Shown here: one piece after another, positions 38,801-50,800 of the stretch
How the letters are laid out: every line of letters begins with the position of its first letter
How positions within the stretch are numbered: the first letter of the stretch is position 1
Assembly (NCBI RefSeq): GCF_000283155.1
Contig: NW_004454181.1
Location: forward strand, 27,739,204-27,803,203
DNA from: Ceratotherium simum simum
Taxonomy: Eukaryota > Chordata > Mammalia > Perissodactyla > Rhinocerotidae
Direction of reading: 5' to 3'
Length of the DNA: 64,000 nt
Program-made: the position numbers and the translations under genes
Notes under the pieces: model-generated
What the model saw: only the letters and a program-made list of their open reading frames with translations
Database searches by the model: none
Told to the model about the DNA's origin: nothing

Positions 38801-41800
38801 TTGCTGTTACGTTATATAAGTTTTCTTATATGTAAGTGAGCCAACTTAAAGACAAATTAAAATATTAGTTAAGAGTAAGTACACAAGGTTCACAGACACG
38901 GCGAAAATTGTGAGTGGCACATGAAGGCCCGACTTTAGGACTCAGTGGACAAATAAAGGGACCTGCAAAGCCAGGATCTGTTGGGGAGCCTCTGACCTCC
39001 AGGCCAGTCCCAGGATTGTTGCACCTGGGTGCCTCTGCCTCTATCCCCAGCTCACCCCAGTCTGGCTTTGGTGAGCCCCCTTCACTATTCCCACTTTCCT
39101 TCCCTACAATTATTTCAAGTAAAAACGGAAAGGATTTGCAGCTGCCAAGTCTCCTATAGGGGGAAGAAATAGCCTCAGAGAAGGTTGTGACTCAAGGTCT
39201 CACTGGAAGCCAGTAGCAGTGTTGGAGCTGGAGCCGTGAGGGCCAGTCACCAGGCCAGCACTTACTTCCATGCTGACAATTCTGACACAAGTCCAGCCAA
39301 GAGGACTGGATGTGTAAGGGCCTTTCAGTGGCAGCTCCAGAATTTCTATATGGGAGGAGCTTGGTGTAGCGGTTGGGTTGGAAGAAGGGGCTTGTTTTGC
39401 ATGTTAGGGCAGGGTTTTTAGGGGGCTATGCCTGGGGGAAATTGATAGATACTGGGGGATTGTTAAAGGGCCCACCGCAAGCCATCACTTGGTCTGATGC
39501 TAATGGGTTCCTTCCAATTCAAAAATTGTAATTGTGTAAGGTGAAGCCTTATTTCTAAATCTTTTTCTCTGGGGATGGGGTTGGGCATGGGCTTGCCTAT
39601 TCTAGAGATACTCGATTTATTCTAAAACCTTAGCAAAAATGTGGAAAGGGCAGATTTTTAAAAAAGGAAAAAAAATCTCCACTATCCCTTTTTTTCAGTC
39701 TTGGTTGTTTGCGTGGCTCCCCCCATGATAAAATGTCCTTGTTGTCATCAAAGCAAACTGTGTTCGAACTTTGGAAGGAGCCTGCTATTTTCCCAAGCTG
39801 AGATGCCTTGGGACCGATTCTCTCGTACCATGACAAGTATAATCGGCTTAATTAGTAGCCTCTTCCTACTTTGTGTCTCTTTATCATTTCAATTATAGAC
39901 CTGTTTTCCAGGGTGGCAACAGCGCCTTGGCAAAACTGAAGCTTGGCATCTTCCTAAATGTCACATCGCCCCCCACCGCCCCCCGCCCTCCCACAAGCCG
40001 AAAGAGGCTTCATGCCCATCTCAGCAACCCTGGCCACAGGTGGCGCTGAAAACAACTTGAGGGAGGGGAGGCTTCCAGAGCAGCTGGTTCCAGCGTAGGG
40101 AAAACCAAATCAGCGAGGTGTCTGTTAACAACCGAAGTCAGGAAAATAGTGAAGAAAAGCGGCAAAGAATCAGTACCTGAAAGATGGGGCCGTATTGGAG
40201 AGGACTGAGAACCTCAAACTTACTAAAGTTTTGGTTAGAAAACGCAGCACAAGAACACCAGGTGTGTGGTTCTCCTCGGCGAGGACACAGATTAGGAAGG
40301 AAGGAGTGAGAGTAGCGCTCAGCATGGGGAGCTTTACAACTGAGGAAGGGATTGCAGTACGGCCTGGGGAGGGAATGGGAAAGGGAAATGGTATTTAATT
40401 AAGTGCCTATTGTGTACCCCAGAAATGCACTGGGCCCTGTAGTGGGCAACTGTGGTTTTTGCCTGGCCAACATCGTTCCCTCTTCTTCTAGAAACAGCAT
40501 CAGGCCTTTCCTGGGTGGGACCACCCTTTTCCACGTCAGTCCATGTGTTAAGTAGGGCTGACCCCACCAGTAAGTTATTCCAGCTCTATGGTCATAGCTA
40601 TTGGTTTGGAGACGGGCCTGAGATTGTCCAGTGAAAGCCGGTCTCAGGACGTTTGCTGAGCTATTAGAAAAGAGCAGCTCTCCTTCCACTGGGGATGCCG
40701 GCTGATAGGATGTAAGCCTGGAGCAACTGGTGTCCAACTTCCCCATCACAAAGGAGAGCCTTCCTGAGAATAAAGCCAACACAGAAGAAAGTGGAGCCAA
40801 CATGGTGAGATAGTCCAAATGCATTTGTCTGAACACTGTATTCAGCTGTGCCTGAAGCGAGAACTACTCCTGGGCTTTTTATTTTGGGAGCTGAGAAATT
40901 TCCTTTTTGGTCTGAGCCATTTGAGTATAGGTTCTGCACTTGCAACCAAAAATGTCCTGACTAACTGTAAAGGAAAAACACACTCCTGTGTGTGTCCTTT
41001 ACTCTCACCCTACTACCACACTCATTGCACTTCTGACACCAGATGTGTGGGGTTTTTTTTCCCCACGCTGAGAAATTCTCTCTGACACCAGCTGGGTGTC
41101 CTACAGTTTAACTCAATTCTGACACTATCTACCTGGAGAGAATGTCAGATCCCACAGGTTAAGGGCTCAGTCCCACAAGACTGTCCCCCTAGCCACCACA
41201 TACACACTTTAGATACCAATCCTAAGTCCCAGATTGTCACCTGTACTGACTGACTGGCTATAAATCGAGGTTCCCATGACCCCCAACTGGGGTTTGGTAA
41301 TTTGCTAGAATGGCTCATAGAACTCAGGGAAACATGTTTACTGGTTTATTAAAAAAGGATATGATAAAGGATATAGATGAACGTCCAGATGGAAGAGATA
41401 CAGAAGGGCAAGGTATGTGGAAGGGGCACGGAGCTTCCATGCCTTCTCCACGTGTGCCACTCTCCCAGAACCCCCAAATCTTCCCCAACCTGGAAGCTCT
41501 CCAAATCCTGTACTTTCGGGATATATATGGAGGCTTCATTACACAGACATGATCCATCATTAACACAATTTCGAGCCCCTCTCCCTTTCCTGGAGGATGT
41601 GGCATTGGGCTGAAAGGTCTAAGCTTCTAATCATGGCTTGGTATCTCTGGTGACCAGCCCCCATCTAGGAGCCTATCAAGAGTCACCTCATTAGAAGAAA
41701 AGATATCCTATCACCCAGGAAATTCCAAGGGATTTAGGAGCTCTGTGTCAGGAACTGGGGGTAGAAACCAATACATATTTTTTCTATTATTTCACACTAA

Positions 41801-44800
41801 CATATCCATTAGGAGTTAAATAACAGTAGTATTCTCCACTAAGGGATAAAGACTCTAAGACTCAGAGAAAGCGACTTGCTTACGGTTTCATGGCTAGAAG
41901 CGGTAAAATTGGAATCCAAGTTTGTTTCACTCCAACCATGTATTTCCTATGACGTCACACTACCTCAAAGAACCTTGAGTGGCCAAGAGCTGTGGGCATC
42001 GGCATGGGATATAGGAGCCTGGAGTCCTAGATTTCAGCTCGGTCTCTACCGGAAACATGCGTGTGACCTTGGAAAAGCATCACACGTCTTGTTGCTCACT
42101 ATTCTCATCTGTAAAATGAGGAGGGTGAACTAGTGGATTGCTAAAAGTCTCTGCCAGCTCTAAGAAAAAAAAAATCAATACGTCCAAGATGCTAATGGAG
42201 CCTCACTCAAAGGGAATCAATTGAAACCCAGTCACAACAGCTGCCCGAGAAGAGGAGGCTCCCACAATGCTGAACGACAGTAACACGCGGGAAAAGACGG
42301 CCACTGACGACACAATTTCAGAGCAGCCGAGACAAATTCCTGTCTGTGGCCCTGTGCGTCATTGAGTTTTTTCCTTCTCAAAAGAAGAGTCTGCTTTTAT
42401 GATCTCTCATCTCACTGACCCTTTACTCCACTACAATGCAGATGCCTCTCCCCCACAATCCTGCAGACCCCACAAACTGTAGTCCTGAAGGTGACACTTC
42501 CCCGCATCCCACAGCTTTTTCTCTACCCACGTAGTCCTTAACCGCTCTGTGGAATCTGACCAACACTCTGACTGACGTTGCCATCTTTTCTGAAGTTCTG
42601 TTCTCTTACTGCCCCTCTCCCTTTCTCCCCCACCTCCCTGACTGTTTTTCCTCTTCCTCCCATTTCTCAGTCTCCTTCTGCCACCTGAAAGCAGCCACTC
42701 CCCAAGGCTGCCTTCAGCCCACTTTCTCTCTCTCTCTCTCTCCCCCTCCCTCCCTCCCCCCCACCCCTCGGAAATTCTGATAACTCCCATGGTGCTGACT
42801 ATTTTTCAAATCCTAGCATTTTGGAGATTGGTCCCTCCAGGCCTGAGCTTTGTTCCTGAGCTCTGCTCCACATTTCTGACTGCCTTCTTGAAACCTTCCC
42901 AGAATTTCAATCACAACCCATCCCAAACGGAACTCACTGTGTTTCTTCAGATCAGCTTCTTTCTCTGCCACCTCCAGCTCTGAAGACGGCAACACCAGTT
43001 ACCTCTTACCGAGGCCTGACTCTTTGCTACAACTTTTGGCCTCTCTTCCTTCACTCCTCACATCTACAAGTTGCCGCACAGTTGCAAAGCTATTGGAATT
43101 CTACTTCCATAATCTTGGAGACAGGGTGGTTGTCCTTTCCACTGCTACTGTATCTCTTGACTCCTTCCTCTGGTGTCATGGCCTCCTCGCTGGTCTCCCA
43201 CTTCCAGTTTCTTTCCTCCAAATTTAGCCTGTGTGCATCACTTTATTCTCCCAAAGGTGCAGCTCTAAGCAGGTCACTTCTGATTGATCTTTCCACAACC
43301 CCTGTTGCCCAGTGAATTACATACAAACTCCTCCCGCTGGTATCAGGCCCTGGGAAACCTGGGCCCAACACCCTGCCGTGCTCCTGTTTCATGCCTTATC
43401 CTCCATGTTGTACTCTTCCTGCTCCTGGAAATGCTTAATAGTTTATCAACTCTGTGCATTTGTTTATCTTATTCTCTCTGACTCCCTACGATCTTTTAAA
43501 AACATAATCTCATCATGTTGTTCCTTGGCTTAAAACTTTCCATTGGCTTTCCATTGCACTTACTATAAAATCCAAACTCCTAAACAGGTCCTCAAAGCCC
43601 TATACGGCATGCCCTATGTGATATACTCCACTCTCCCCTAGCCCTGATTTACATAATTCAGCCATACAGGCCTTTTTCTCTGTTCCCTGAATGGGTCCAG
43701 CTCATTCTTCCTCTAGCTCTTCACATGACAGCCTCCTTCTCCTCCTCAGGGCTCAGCTTCAATGCATCTCTTCAGAGAGTTCTTTCCTGGTTTCTACACT
43801 CTCTCCTGCTGAGCCCAGATGTGGCTGCAGTATCCTTCTGGACACAGTGCTGATTCCAGGTAACCACAACCAACTAGTCAGATTTGTCAGAATTAATGAT
43901 TCCGCTTGCAAGAGCTGACCCAGTCTGCCGTCCCCCAGCCACTGTCAGATGGGAAAACTGCGGCCTAGAGAGGCAAAGATACTCACGCAAAATCTGAGCA
44001 TGTGTCAGCAGTCGAGGCAATATTAGAACCTAATTGTTCCTACTCTTAGGCTATTGTTTTTCCTTTGCACTAAACTCTTTCTTGTTTCTAATTCCTCAAG
44101 GTGGGTGGTCCCAAAGCCTAGGAAGGCAGTTTCCTGGGCCCACAGGGTATGGGAAGGAAGGCCAAGAAGGCCAGCGGACAGGGGTTTCAGGCAGGGGCTC
44201 AGCAAGGGTGCTGCAGGTTGTCTGTCACTGGCAGAGCAAGCTGTGCATCGGAGGTGGTGGAAAGCTGTTGCCATGGCAATGGACCAGCCAAAGAAGGGCT
44301 TAGGGAGCAAGCTGCCAGACAAGCTGGTTCTTAAATCAGCACATTACCAAATGCTTAAAAAATAAAAAAAGCCTTCCATCCTCCAGCAGAGTTGGGAAGA
44401 AAATCATAATTGTCACTCCCCAGTAATCTCTCAGAGTCTGAATCCAGAGAAGCAACTCATATTCTCAGCACAGCACTTTTTGAATCGGGAATAATTTTGT
44501 CCAGCTTCTCATTTTGGGGGTGCCCAGAGAGGCAAGGTTATCTGCTCAAGGTCATGTAGCTAAGCTGGGGTAGAGGAGGCCAGGGGAAGGTGGAGGCTAT
44601 GGAAGAAGGGATGTGGGGGGACTTTTTCCTTCCTCAGTGACGACTTTTTGGAGTCACAGGCCTTCCTGCTCAAACATCTTCACAGTTACTTGAACCCACT
44701 CACCTCCAAGACCCTGCCGCTGATGTATCGGTCACAAGTCTCGCATTTAATGCCAAACTGGGAGTGGTAGTCAGACTCGCAGTACGGAACGCCATCCCTG

Positions 44801-47800
44801 CAAGAGGAAATCCACACAGGAAGAGGAAGTTGGGGGAGGTCTGTGGGGGTGTCACGTGGAGGTTCTAGGACCTGCAGCCAACAGGGACTAGGCCAAGATG
44901 AGAGGCACTGGGAGAGCTTGTTAAAAACGCAAACTCCCCAGACACTGCTCACATCAATGGAATCGGAGACTTCTTGGGAGGGGCCCCCAGGAATCTGCAT
45001 CTTGACAAACTCCCTGGGTGTGCCTGGGACCCACTGGTCTGCTGCTGGTCATGGGTGTCCCTTCTCCACTCTCCTTCTCCCCCCTCCCCATAAATTCTCC
45101 AGAGCCACTCGCTTCTCTTTATCGCAAAGGGTTCTTTAAAAAAATGATTTAAAAAATTTGTTTGATTTTATTTAGAATAGGTAATATTTGCATACAGCAC
45201 ATTACAAAAGCATAAAAGGAAAAATCTTCACCTTCCTTCCGGCCCCTCCCAGTTTCCTCTCCAGGAAAACCAGGAGGTAATCAATGTGATCAATTTTTGC
45301 ATATCCTGAAGGGCTCCTCCTCTAATAAGCAATTTCACCTGCACTGAAAGAAGCATCTGAGCACGCTCCCATATGAGCAGACACAGGAGCATCCCCCAAC
45401 CCCCTCCCCTGTGCTCCAGCGTACTTTTTGCCCTGGGCTTATAACTTATCGGGTAGTAATAAGACCATTACCTATTCTTACACTACCCCCACTACTAACG
45501 GCCACTGACAGTCATTGCTTGGTGTGTCCAGGCCCTCTGATGGCATTTTACAAAAATCATTTCATTTAATCCTTACGACAGCCCTATGAGGTTGGAACTA
45601 TCAGTTTCCCCATTGTGCGGATGAGAAAACCCAACTCGAATGAACTAGAACTGGATTCAAACCCAGGTGGTCTGGTTTCTCACTTAGGTTGTCATGAGGA
45701 TTAAAGGACACGGCTCCAGGCTGTCCCAGGGCTCAGCACAGTGCTGGCCTGTGGGAGCACTTGGCACACGGCAGCCAGAGGAATCCCCACGATTGCTGAG
45801 AGCGGTCTTCAAAGAGGACGTTTGGGGCTCAGCTTTCTAGGGCCAATGTGGAGATAGTTGGGGGCATCAGGGAGCTCAGCCCAGCTTCTGGGCCCTGCCT
45901 AGCTCTAAGGAATAGATCTGATGACATCTTTCTGAAGTGCTGATGACACCAAGTGCAATGAGGAGAGAGGGACATCTCCCCCACTTTTGGGTGTAAAAGA
46001 ACGTGGCTCAGACCAGCGAGCCTACAGGACAAGCATGTCACTTTCCCATCTCCAAGTTGTTGCCATGTTGTGACTGCTGTGAGCCCAGCCCAGGCAGTGA
46101 ATTCCTGAAGGAGAAGCAGCAGTGAGGACTGACACCCGGCAAAGGCCTAGAGGTGAGACTGTGCCCACAAAGCAAGGACTTGTTTGTGAGCCCATGAGAC
46201 AAGACTCCCCAACCCCTTCCAATCCTTCCACACTCTGTAGGGGTGGGAGGGTGACTCTGTAGGGGGATAAAGTCATTTTTCAGGAGATGGATACAATAAG
46301 CCAGCAAAATTTGAGTATAAATGCAAATACCACCTCATTTGGTCCCATGGGTTGGTGAGGCCTTGGGGAATTTGAAATACACATGATTCTAAAATGCAGC
46401 AGATGATAAAAATCAATATTTACTGAGCACTTACTAGGTACAAAGTACAGACCTCTGAGCCTTTACACAACCCTATGAGGTAGGTCTTCTTCTGATCCCC
46501 ATTTATAAATGAGGAAACTGAGACTCAGAGAAATTGAGTCTCTTGCCAAAGTCATGCAGGCTGGTCTTATAACCCATTGATGCCAGAGCCAGTGCCTCTA
46601 AGCACCTGCCACTCTGCCAGCAGATGGATGAAAAGGCCAGAGCCGGGCTGTAGAGGCCCGAGGTGTGGTGGGCATTCTGGGCTGGGCCTCCTTGAGAGGA
46701 TCTCTGAGCAAACTCTTACTCCCCAGAGAATTCTGATTTAGGCTCACAGACTCAAGGACTCCTGGCTAGCAACTCACTAAGGGCACTCCTTACGTTGCAG
46801 ACACAGAGGGGAATGCCCAATTCCTACTAACATGGCATTCAAAGCTCTCAGTGATGTGACCTCGCCTCACCTCTGCAGCCTCGGACCCTGCTTCACCTGT
46901 GCACTTGCCTGAGCTCCAGCAAACAGGATGGATGTGTCCAGCACCTCCCTGCCCTTGCCCAGGCTGGGCATTCTGCCTAGAAGATTTCCTTGGCATCTTC
47001 AAATCTTACCCCCCTTTTCAAGGTCCAGCTCAAATACCACTATCTTCCATGAAGCACTCACAGATTCCAGATTCACTTCCTGCTAGTTGGAAAGTGATTC
47101 CTCCTTTCTCTGAATATTCACAGCCCTTCTCTCGGACCTCTGACACAGACCAGTGCTGTCTGGCCAGCATCCGTCTCCCCTTCTGCTGGTGGTAGAAACC
47201 CTAGCCTGGGTTTTCCTTTGGGAGCCACTCCTTCCCACCGACAGTTACTGTGGGTCACAGGCGGCTGCCCTCTGGCTCTAGGGTTTGGATCCTCCTGGCC
47301 AGTGATTGGTCAGGAACGGGTCACCAAGGGTGGCCAAGTCAGGGGCAGCTGTGGGACTTTTGCTGGATTTCTGGGGAAATTCTGCTGGGCTGGCTAAGCT
47401 GACAGAATGAAAGCCTGGAGTTGCTGGTGGTCATCTTTGCTACCACTTGGGGTGGGCCTGCCTGAGATTGAATCCAACACAGAGGAAATCAGAGCTGAGA
47501 GAGAGAGAGAGGCAGAGAGAGACAGAGAGAGACACTTCTAAAGTGCTGATGACATCTTTAAACCCCTGGATTCCGCAGTGCCAGAAGCCAGTATGCCTCT
47601 GGCCTTCCTATTTCTATGAGTCAATAAACTCCCATTTTGCTTTTAAGTGAGTTTGAGTTGGGTTTTCTGTCACTTATGATCAAAAAGGTCTTAAAGAATA
47701 AAACTTCTCTTGAGCGGCCCTATCACATATCCCCCGGTGTCATAATTCTTTATGGATATAGCTTATCTCCCTTATAAGACTAGAACTTCCTTGACAGCAG

Positions 47801-50800
47801 AAACCATGTAGGCTGCAACTTGACATGCTCACTACGTCCTAGCATCGAGCACAGAGTGGTACCTAGGAAATGTCTGGGGTCATAAAGCCTCAAAACCGTG
47901 AGGGTCTGTGGCCGTAATTTCTTTTAGGTACTTGAGTGTATAAACGTGGTCACCAGGCCTAGCATCGAGGGGGGTTGTCTAGCGCTGCCGTGTGTAGGTC
48001 ACAGGCTGGGCCCTCTCTCCTGATAACTTGTGTGTCCATCATCTCCTCTCATCTCAGTTAAATTCATTCAACCACTATATTATTGACTATGGGTGGGGCA
48101 TTGTGCTAAAGGCAGCAATGAATAAAACAAAGTCCCTGCCCTGGCGAGGACAGACATTAAACACTATCACTGGAGCAGGTTACCTACTCCCCCAAGCCTC
48201 AGTTTCCACAAGTTTTAAAATGGAGATAAATACCTCATGGGGGTAGTTATGGGATTTAATGTGGTAATCCACACACAGCAGTTAGTACGTTCCTTGTACC
48301 TAATAGAAACTCAACAAATGGTAGCTAGTATTATTATCATTATTAAAAAGTTAACATGGATAAATATATAATTGCAAATGGTGATAGCCTGTATGAAGGA
48401 AATGAATAGGGGAGAATGAGGGCCACTGTGAAGGCCAGTATTGGGGACTGGAGGTGGGAAGAGATGGTATAGGGAGACCTTGGAGGAGAGGGCATGGGAC
48501 CCGAGACCAGAAGGAAGGGAAGGAGTAAGCGCGGGAGGAACAGAGAGCATCTCAGGCAGACGAAACACTGTGGGAGGGCCCGGGGGGGTTGGTGAGATGC
48601 TGCTTGTGCCCGAAGTGTGGGAGCTGGATGGAAATGAAGGGAGATGCTGCTGGAGGTTCAGGCAAGGGCCAGAGCGGGCAGGCCTGGCAGAATGCAGAGG
48701 CCCAGGAAGCTGGGGCGGGGAGGGGGGAGACCCACTTGCTGATGTACTCCCCGGTGAGGATGACGCTGCAGGTCTGGCATTTGAAGCAGCTGACGTGCCA
48801 CTGCTTGTCCAGCGCCAGGAGCGACTGGCCGTGTTTGATCTCCTCCTTGCACCCAGCACAGTCTGCAAAGACAAGAGGATGCCGCTGATCAAAACATCCT
48901 GGGCCCCTTTGACCACTGCCACCTTCTCACGCCCAAGTCAAGGAAAACCCTCTGTGAACACTAGCTTTCCCACAGCGGCTCCCACCCTGGCACTGGCACC
49001 TGTCCAGAGACTCTACCAGGGGACAGAAAAGGCCAACGGAGCCCTGGCCTCTTGACAAGGGGTCTTGGTGTGAGGAAGAAAGAAAGACCTCCCAGCATTC
49101 CTCCAGAAAGTTCACTGCTTGTCATGCTGACCACTGTTCATCCAGAGGGGGCCCTGCACTGCTTGTGGCCTGCCCTCAAGTTGCTAACTAAGCTCATGAC
49201 CTGGGGACCTGTAGCACCAGCATCACTGGGAGCTTGCAGATGTGCAGCACTGCAGGCTCCGCCCAGACCTACAGAATTTTCGAGATTCCCCGGGCAGTAC
49301 AGTTTGAAAAGCACTGCTGCAAGGGATAGGCTTAGTATCTATTTTTTCTCACCCTTAAGCTGTACGCTCAATGGCAAGGGCAGTGTCTGTTTTGTGTGTT
49401 TTGTGGTTAAATCTACTCTCTTGCTCAGCCCTGTGCTTGGCACATAGTAGGAACTCAAAGGATATTTGCTGAATGAGTATGAATGAGCAGGCCTTATAGT
49501 ACCCAAGCAAACAACAGGATTTACCATCTCACCCCTCCTCAACGTGCTTATATACCAAAGCTTTGCCTCCCGGAGTAGCAAGGTTTAAAGAGGCTGATAA
49601 GACTGTTCCAAAGCAGCAAGGTGCCCTCACTCTCCGTCCCCGTCACTGTGGAACGTGCACTGGGGCCAAAAGAATGTGGGGGGACCAGCGTCTGCCTGTT
49701 GCTCAATCAGTGCCTGGGGAGGGGCAGGAAATGCAGCCAGCTTCCAAGGTACTTGGAGATGCTGGGAATTCAGGCCTAGCCGACCGGATGACCCAATCTG
49801 GAGGAGGAAAGGGCCATGGGGCAAAGTTTACCAGAGGACAAGACTTCCTCTTGGCGCCACGAGACAAATGCACACTTCAGAGCAGTGTGGAGAAAAGAAA
49901 CTGCATTTCAAGTTGGGGGAGGCTGGCTGGAAGCCCTCACACCCAGCTGGGAGCCAGTCCTGGGAGAGAAGATGATGTGTCTGGGTGTCCAGGAAGCGGG
50001 GTGTGCCCAGCAGGCTGTGCGGAGGGTCTGGGCTCTGATGCAGTGTTTGTACGAGGCAGCTCCCACAGTACCCAGCTCTTGGCTGCTCAACGCCTTTCTA
50101 ACATCCCTTAGCACAGGCTTGGGGCAGGAAGATCTCCGACTGCAAAAGGCTTCAGGCCCCAGGCCTTCAGATGGGGCCTGGGAGATTAGTTTTGGGATTT
50201 ATTTCTTTTTCTTTCTTTTCTCTTGGGATAAGTCTCCCTCCTCCCCTCCCCCGCCCCATCCCAATAATCATGGGCTTCAGAATGTAATAGTTAGAGAGGT
50301 CAGGCACTGTGCCCTCTTTCACAGACGGGCATCTGAAGTGACCTGCCCATGCTCACTATAGAAGAACCCAAGGGCTCAGGCATCTGGTCTAGCTTTCTAG
50401 GCCACAAATACTGAACTTGTGTCTCTGTGGGCCTCCCTGATAGGGTGAAACCAATAGGGGCTCAGAGTTCACAGAGCATTTGGTCAAATATCTCACCCAA
50501 TGCAGGAATCTACAGCATTCTTGACAGGTGGGCACTGTCCTTTGCTTAATCACCTCCAGGGTGGGCAGTTACCCTGTCTCGAGCAAGTCCACTTTGCCTT
50601 TGGACTGGGAAGATTGTCATGACCACCTTCTTTATAGGGAGCCGAGACCTGACTCCTTGTGACTCCTATTTTATGCAACCAAGAATAATCTACCTCTTTT
50701 CCCACATGACAGTTCCTTCAAATATTTAAAGACAACTATAGTTTTTCTCTTCTCCTTCATTCCTCGCACTTCACTTTTCCTTGCTTGATATGGTCATCCA

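Larger units (their letters stand above)
38164..44703 (-). other. ABLIM3 intron, 6.5 kb
   Basis: Holds an LTR-like repeat (40430-40970), an ERVL-type LTR (40976-41810), a MIR-like piece (about 42000-42140), a TC-rich run (42723-42766) and L2-like sequence (about 43040-43870). 38164-40420 and 43900-44703 are mostly unassigned. Confidence 0.65.
44798..48735 (-). other. ABLIM3 intron, 3.9 kb
   Basis: A MER5-like element (about 44870-45040), old L1-like or unclassified sequence (about 45130-45310), reverse MIRs (about 45510-45680 and 46395-46600), an L2 (about 46790-47190, plus) and an LTR-like repeat (47200-47690). 47700-48735 is mostly unassigned. Confidence 0.6.

Noticed and set aside
48311..49055. 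Frames of 203-204 codons on both strands around 48.3-49.1 kb
   Set aside because: They overlap the real LIM3 exon (48736-48862) in wrong frames and run through intron; compositional shadows with no domain.
49563..50111. A 182-codon plus-strand frame
   Set aside because: No recognisable motif, lies in an intron, and its composition looks random.
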